DNA from: Thermocatellispora tengchongensis
GTDB lineage: Bacteria; Actinomycetota; Actinomycetes; Streptosporangiales; Streptosporangiaceae
NCBI RefSeq assembly: GCF_014202315.1
Contig: NZ_JACHGN010000017.1
Coordinates: forward strand, 124,001 to 188,000
Reading direction: 5' to 3'
DNA: 64,000 nucleotides
The notes beneath the pieces are model-generated. The model worked only from the letters and a program-made list of their open reading frames with translations. It was not told the origin of the DNA and did no database searches. This document shows, piece after piece, positions 59,474 through 64,000 of this stretch (the first letter of the stretch is position 1; every line of letters begins with the position of its first letter). The position numbers were made by a program, and so were the translations under genes.

Positions 59474-61009
59474 ATGAACCTGGCGACGATCCTCGACATG
59501 GTCGCCGAGGGGATGCCGGACCGGGTCCTCATCGGCGACCGCGACGGCGGCCTGACCGCCGCCGGCCTGCGCGCCAAGGCGCTCGCCGGGGCGCGGCACA
59601 TCGTCGCGTCCGGCGCCGACCGGCTGGTGTACCTCGGGCCCAACGGCCCCGGCTTCCCGGTCGCGCTGTTCGCCGCGGTGTTCGCGGGCGTGCCGTTCCT
59701 GCCGCTGAACTACCGGCTCGGCGACCGGCAGCTCGCCGAGGTGCTCGACCGGCAGGGCAGGCCCCTGGTCGCCACCGACACGCCGGAGCGGGTGCCGGGG
59801 CGCGAGACCGTCCCGGCCGGCTTCTTCGCCGACATTGCCCCAGACGACACTCCCCCCGGCGACACTGCCCCCGCTGACCTTGCCCCCGACGAGATGCCGT
59901 TCGCGGCGGTCACCCCGCACCCCGACTCGGTCGCGGTCCTGCTCATGACGAGCGGCACGACGGCGGCGCCGAAGAGCGCCGTGCTGCGGCACCGCAACCT
60001 GGCGGCGTACATCTTCGGCTCGGTGGAGTTCGCCGCGGCCTCCGAGACGGACGCGGCGCTGGTCAGCGTCCCGCCGTACCACATCGCGGCGGTGGCCAAC
60101 GCGCTGTCCAACATCTACAGCGGCCGCCGCATCGTCTACCTGGACAGGTTCACCCCGGACGCCTGGCTGGACCTGGTGGAGGAGCAGCGCGTCACCCACG
60201 CGATGGTCGTGCCGACCATGCTGGTGCGCATCGTGGCCGAGCTGCGGGAACGCGGCCGGCAGGGCCCGGAGAGCCTGCGGACGATATCGTACGGCGGCGC
60301 GAAGATCGCCGGTGAGGTCGTGGAGCAGGCGCTGCGGCTGTTCCCGCGAGCCGGGTTCGTCAACGCCTACGGCCTGACGGAAACGGCGTCGTCGATCGCG
60401 GTGCTCGGCCCGGAGGACCACCGGGAGGCCGTGGCCGGCGACGACCCGGCGGTGCGGGCCCGGCTCGGCTCGGTGGGGCGCCCCCTGCCGTCGGTGGAGA
60501 TCCAGGTGCACGACCCCGACGGCAACCCGTGCCCGCCGGGCGTGGAGGGCGACATCGTCGCCCGCGGCCCCCAGATCGCCGGCGAGTACCTGGAAGCGGG
60601 ACGCGCGGTCCGGCCCGACGGCTGGTTCCCCACCCGCGACCGCGGCTACCTGGACGAGGCCGGCTTCCTGTTCGTACGCGGCAGGGCCGACGACACGATC
60701 ATCCGCGGCGGCGAGAACATCGCCCCCGCCGAGATCGAGGACGTCCTGGTCAGGCACCCGGCCGTCCTCGACTGCGTGGTGGCCGGCATCCCCGACGTCG
60801 AGTGGGGGCAGCGCATCGGCGCCTTCGTCGTCGTACGGCCCGGCCACGCCCCCGGCGAGGACGACCTGCGCGCCTGGGTCCGCGAGCGTCTGCGCGGCTC
60901 GAAGACCCCCGACGACCTGGTGTTCGTGGACGAGCTGCCGACCTCGCCCACCGGAAAGATCCTGCGACGCGAGCTCGTCGCGCTACTCGACGCCGGCGAA
61001 GCGGTGTGA
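59474..61009 (+). CDS. Acyl-CoA ligase (AMP-forming)
   Basis: 511 aa. P-loop-like LLMTSGTTAAPKSAV near 157-171, GYGLTETAS-type motif as VNAYGLTETASSIAVL near 296, and the lid motif YLDEAGFLFVRGRADDTIIRGGENIAPAEIEDVL with the terminal catalytic Lys in SPTGKILRREL. It activates a carboxylate to its CoA ester. Residues 118-141 are an odd Asp/Pro/Ala repeat insertion between domains. Confidence 0.9.
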   Translation: MNLATILDMVAEGMPDRVLIGDRDGGLTAAGLRAKALAGARHIVASGADRLVYLGPNGPGFPVALFAAVFAGVPFLPLNYRLGDRQLAEVLDRQGRPLVATDTPERVPGRETVPAGFFADIAPDDTPPGDTAPADLAPDEMPFAAVTPHPDSVAVLLMTSGTTAAPKSAVLRHRNLAAYIFGSVEFAAASETDAALVSVPPYHIAAVANALSNIYSGRRIVYLDRFTPDAWLDLVEEQRVTHAMVVPTMLVRIVAELRERGRQGPESLRTISYGGAKIAGEVVEQALRLFPRAGFVNAYGLTETASSIAVLGPEDHREAVAGDDPAVRARLGSVGRPLPSVEIQVHDPDGNPCPPGVEGDIVARGPQIAGEYLEAGRAVRPDGWFPTRDRGYLDEAGFLFVRGRADDTIIRGGENIAPAEIEDVLVRHPAVLDCVVAGIPDVEWGQRIGAFVVVRPGHAPGEDDLRAWVRERLRGSKTPDDLVFVDELPTSPTGKILRRELVALLDAGEAV

Positions 61010-61043
61010 CCGGCCGGCCCACCCCGGCAGACAGGAGAGAGCA

Positions 61044-61814
61044 GTGGAACTGAACGCGGCGTCGGCCCTGGTGACCGGCGGAGCGGGGGGATTCGGCCAG
61101 GCCACGGTGCGGCGGCTCGTCGCCGCCGGGGTCAAGGTCGTCATAGCCGACCTCGACGCGGACAAGGGCAAGGCGTTCGAGGAGGCCCTGGGCGCGGACA
61201 AGGTCCGCTTCGTGCAGACCGACGTCACCGACGAGGACTCCGTGCTCGCCGCGGTGGACGCCGCGGCCGGGCTGGGCGCGCTGCGCGCGGCGGTGGTCGT
61301 GCACGGCGGGCCCGCCGCGGGGCGGCGCATCGTGAACCGGAAGGGCGAGCCCTACCCGCTGGAGACCTTCCGGCGCACGGTCGACATCTTCCTCAGCGGC
61401 ACCTTCAACGTGATGAGCAAGGCCGCGGCGGCCATGACGCGCAACGACCCCCTGGACTCCGGCCAGCGCGGCGTCGTCATCACCACCGCGTCCATCGCCG
61501 GGTTCGAGGGCCAGGTCGGCCAGACCGACTACTCCGCCGCGAAGGGCGGCGTGATCGGCCTGACCCTGACCGCCGCGCGCGACCTCGCGCCGGCCGGCGT
61601 CCGGATCATGTGCATCGCGCCGGGGACGTTCTTCACCCCGGCGTACGGGATGAGCGAGGAGGAGGCCCAGGCCAAGTGGGGCCCCGCCGTGCCGAACCCC
61701 AAGCGCATGGGCCACGCGGACGAGTACGCCAGGCTCGCCATGCAGATCATCGACAACGACTACCTCAACGGCGAGGTCATCCGGATCGACGGCGCCCTGC
61801 GCTTCAACATCTAG
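61044..61814 (+). CDS. SDR, 17-beta-HSD10/3-hydroxyacyl-CoA dehydrogenase-like
   Basis: 256 aa. TGGAGGFG cofactor motif, ASIAG, YSAAKGGV. It resembles the HSD10 (HADH2) group that oxidises branched 3-hydroxyacyl-CoA, including the loop VHGGPAAGRRIVNRKG. No mycofactocin-type insertion. Follows the ligase by 34 bp. Confidence 0.85.
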   Translation: MELNAASALVTGGAGGFGQATVRRLVAAGVKVVIADLDADKGKAFEEALGADKVRFVQTDVTDEDSVLAAVDAAAGLGALRAAVVVHGGPAAGRRIVNRKGEPYPLETFRRTVDIFLSGTFNVMSKAAAAMTRNDPLDSGQRGVVITTASIAGFEGQVGQTDYSAAKGGVIGLTLTAARDLAPAGVRIMCIAPGTFFTPAYGMSEEEAQAKWGPAVPNPKRMGHADEYARLAMQIIDNDYLNGEVIRIDGALRFNI

Positions 61815-61817
61815 CCG

Positions 61818-62681
61818 ATGCGGGGCGCAGACATGAGCGAGCACGTGAGCGCGCCGGGCGGTGTCGTCCGCCGCGTCGGCTTCATCGGGCTCGGCAGCCA
61901 GGGCGGGCCGATGGCGCGCAGGATCGCCGAGTCCGGCTTCCCCACCACGCTGTGGGCCCGCCGCCCGGCCGCCGTGGAGCCCTTCGCGGACACCCCCGCG
62001 GCCGTGGCCGCCTCGCCCGCCGAGCTGGGCGCCGCCTGCGACCTGGTGTGCGTCTGCGTCGTGGACGACGCCGGCGTCGAAGAGGTGGTCGGCGGCGTGC
62101 TGCCGGAAATGGCCGAGGGCGGCATCATCGCGGTGCACAGCACCGTGCACCCCGACACCTGCCGCCGCCTCGCCGAGCGGGCGGCGGCCCGGGGAGTCGA
62201 TCTCGTGGACGCGCCCGTCAGCGGCGGGGGAGAGGCCGCGCTGCGCGGGCGCCTGCTGGTGATGGCGGGCGGCGACGCGCGTGCGGTGGAGGCGTGCCGG
62301 CCGGTCTTCGAGACCTACGGCAGCCCGGTCCTGCATCTCGGCGGCGTGGGCGCGGGCCAGCTCGCGAAGATCCTCAACAACTTCCTGCTGACCGCGAACC
62401 TCGCCGCGGCCGACGGCGCGTACACGCTGGGCCGCGCGCTCGGCGTCGATCCCGCGCAGTTCGCCGAGGTGGTCGCGCACGGGTCGGGCGCCAGCTTCGC
62501 GGCGGCGCGGCTCCTTCCCCGCTCGGGGTTCGACCTGGGGGCGATGGCCCAGCACGCCGGGCCGCTGCTGCGCAAGGACGTGCGCCTGCTCGCCGACCTG
62601 GCCGACGCGGCGGGGGCCAAGGCCGTGGCCGCGATCGACGCGGCCGACGCCGCGCTCGCCGCGATGGGGCATCCCCGATGA
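61818..62681 (+). CDS. 3-hydroxyisobutyrate dehydrogenase-like NAD(P) oxidoreductase
   Basis: 287 aa (an internal ATG at 61833 would shorten it by five residues). Beta-hydroxyacid dehydrogenase fold: VGFIGLGSQGGPMARRIAESGF near 19-40, DAPVSGGGEAAL near 133, and the catalytic Lys region GQLAKILNNFLLTANL near 182. The next gene is a diverged copy. Confidence 0.85.
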   Translation: MRGADMSEHVSAPGGVVRRVGFIGLGSQGGPMARRIAESGFPTTLWARRPAAVEPFADTPAAVAASPAELGAACDLVCVCVVDDAGVEEVVGGVLPEMAEGGIIAVHSTVHPDTCRRLAERAAARGVDLVDAPVSGGGEAALRGRLLVMAGGDARAVEACRPVFETYGSPVLHLGGVGAGQLAKILNNFLLTANLAAADGAYTLGRALGVDPAQFAEVVAHGSGASFAAARLLPRSGFDLGAMAQHAGPLLRKDVRLLADLADAAGAKAVAAIDAADAALAAMGHPR

Positions 62682-62710
62682 CGGCCGGCCGGACAGGAGG
62701 AGGAACGCGC

Positions 62711-63562
62711 ATGCGCGTGGGGTTCGCCGGCGCCGGCCGCATCGGCCGCCCGATGGTGCGGCGTCTCCTCGCCGCCGGTCACGCCGTGCGCGTCTTCGCC
62801 CGCACCGACGCGGCCCGGCGGGCCCTGGCCGGCGACGGCGCGGAAGTCGTGCCCGCCCTGACCGGGATCGCCGGCGGAGCCGACGCGGTCGTCGTGTGCG
62901 TGCACACCGACGAGCAGGTCCGGCAGGTCTGCCTCGACGGCGGCGTCGTCGCCGCGCTGCCGGCCGGAGCCGTCCTGGTCGTGCACACCACCGGGAGCCC
63001 GCGCACGGCCGAGGAACTGGCCCGGGCCGCGGCGGAGCGCGACGCCCTGGTGGTGGACGCGCCCGTCAGCGGCGGCCCCCACGACGTCGAGGCCGGGCGG
63101 GTGACCCTGTTCGCCGGCGGCGCCGGCGCCGCGATGGCCCGGGCCATGCCGGTCCTCACCGCGTACGGCGACCCGGTGCTGCACGTCGGCCCCGAAGGGG
63201 CGGGGCAGCGGGTCAAGCTGATCAACAACGCGGTCTTCGCGGCCAACATCGGCCTGCTGGCCCACGCCGTCGAGCTCGCGGCGCACCTCGGCCTGGAGGA
63301 GACGGCCGTGATCCAGGCCCTCCAGCACGGCAGCGGCGCCAGCCGGGCGCTCGCCGGGATCGGCGCGCACGGCACCGTGGCCGGCTTCGCCCGTGCCGTG
63401 GGCGAGTTCGTCGGCAAGGACGTCGCCATCGTGCGGGACGTCGCATGCGAACTGGGCGGCGACCTCGGCCCGCTGGGCGCCGCGCACCAGGTCCTGGCCG
63501 GTCTGCTCACCGAGCCCGGGCAGGCACGCGCGCTCGCCTCGGCGCCCGGCCCCGCGCGCTGA
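62711..63562 (+). CDS. 3-hydroxyisobutyrate dehydrogenase-like protein, second copy
   Basis: 283 aa from ATG 62711 (AGGAGGAGGAA upstream); ATG 62678 overlapping the previous stop is an alternative. Same plan as its neighbour: GFAGAGRIGRPMVRRLLAAGH, DAPVSGGPHDVEAGRV, GQRVKLINNAVFAANI. It probably acts on a related hydroxyacid. Confidence 0.87.
   Translation: MRVGFAGAGRIGRPMVRRLLAAGHAVRVFARTDAARRALAGDGAEVVPALTGIAGGADAVVVCVHTDEQVRQVCLDGGVVAALPAGAVLVVHTTGSPRTAEELARAAAERDALVVDAPVSGGPHDVEAGRVTLFAGGAGAAMARAMPVLTAYGDPVLHVGPEGAGQRVKLINNAVFAANIGLLAHAVELAAHLGLEETAVIQALQHGSGASRALAGIGAHGTVAGFARAVGEFVGKDVAIVRDVACELGGDLGPLGAAHQVLAGLLTEPGQARALASAPGPAR

Positions 63563-64000
<438 letters not shown>

Noticed and set aside
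58088-60847. Long minus-strand open frame (about 919 codons) over the acyl-CoA dehydrogenase and ligase
   Set aside because: Antisense to three genes with clear family signatures; no ribosome site and no recognisable domain.

Overview
The window is high-GC DNA (most third codon positions are G or C) with dense, short-spaced operons, many ATGA/GTGA stop-start overlaps, Tat and lipoprotein signals, a mycofactocin cluster, an ECF41 sigma factor and many TetR/LacI regulators. This points to an actinomycete (Actinomycetota). A Streptosporangiales-type genus is possible, but the sequence alone does not prove it. I see no rRNA, tRNA or CRISPR array. The window reads as accessory chromosome: catabolic and transport cassettes, each with its own local regulator, separated by small recombination scars.

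Layout. 0-3 kb: a TetR regulator divergent from a FAD aromatic monooxygenase and a SnoaL-like protein, ended by an ISL3-type insertion-sequence scar (3.06-3.35 kb) and about 0.7 kb of non-coding debris. 4-8.7 kb: paoABC-type periplasmic molybdenum aldehyde oxidoreductase divergent from a LysR regulator. 8.8-12.6 kb: HupE/UreJ-type membrane protein, DUF3500 lipoprotein and SDR operon, divergent from a TetR regulator. 12.6-19.8 kb: metallophore uptake, with a binding lipoprotein, two FecCD permeases and an ATPase divergent from an IrtAB/YbtPQ-like ABC pair, and two Zur-like boxes between them. 19.9-22.4 kb: an ECF41 sigma factor with its usual partners, a carboxymuconolactone-decarboxylase-like protein and an NAD(P)-binding epimerase-like protein. 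22.5-24.2 kb: P450 plus a 4-TM protein. 24.2-26.3 kb: scar region with two tyrosine-recombinase fragments, a glycosidase N-terminus, the last codons of a second ECF41 sigma factor and an intact NDH-2-like gene. 26.5-29.7 kb: PadR, two DUF1048 proteins and a DrrAB-type ABC exporter. 30-31.7 kb: quinone oxidoreductase/TetR pair.

31.8-41.9 kb is the most striking block. It holds a fructokinase, a complete sugar ABC importer, a DUF2961/GH172 protein, a GH32/GH68-like protein, a Tat-exported GH91 inulin fructotransferase and two paralogous LacI regulators. The order of function suggests extracellular inulin, then difructose anhydride, import, intracellular ring opening, fructose and fructose phosphate.

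42.9-49.4 kb is a mycofactocin cluster (mftA, a fused mftB-mftC, mftD, mftE, an SDR, mftF, and divergent mftR). 49.5-51.3 kb holds LacI and ArsR regulators. 51.5-64 kb is a CoA-linked catabolic run: enoyl-CoA hydratase, aldehyde dehydrogenase, 3-hydroxyacyl-CoA dehydrogenase, VOC protein, two acyl-CoA dehydrogenases, acyl-CoA ligase, SDR and two 3-hydroxyisobutyrate-dehydrogenase-like proteins. It ends in a mycofactocin-type SDR cut by the window edge. The mft cofactor probably serves alcohol-oxidising SDRs of this kind.
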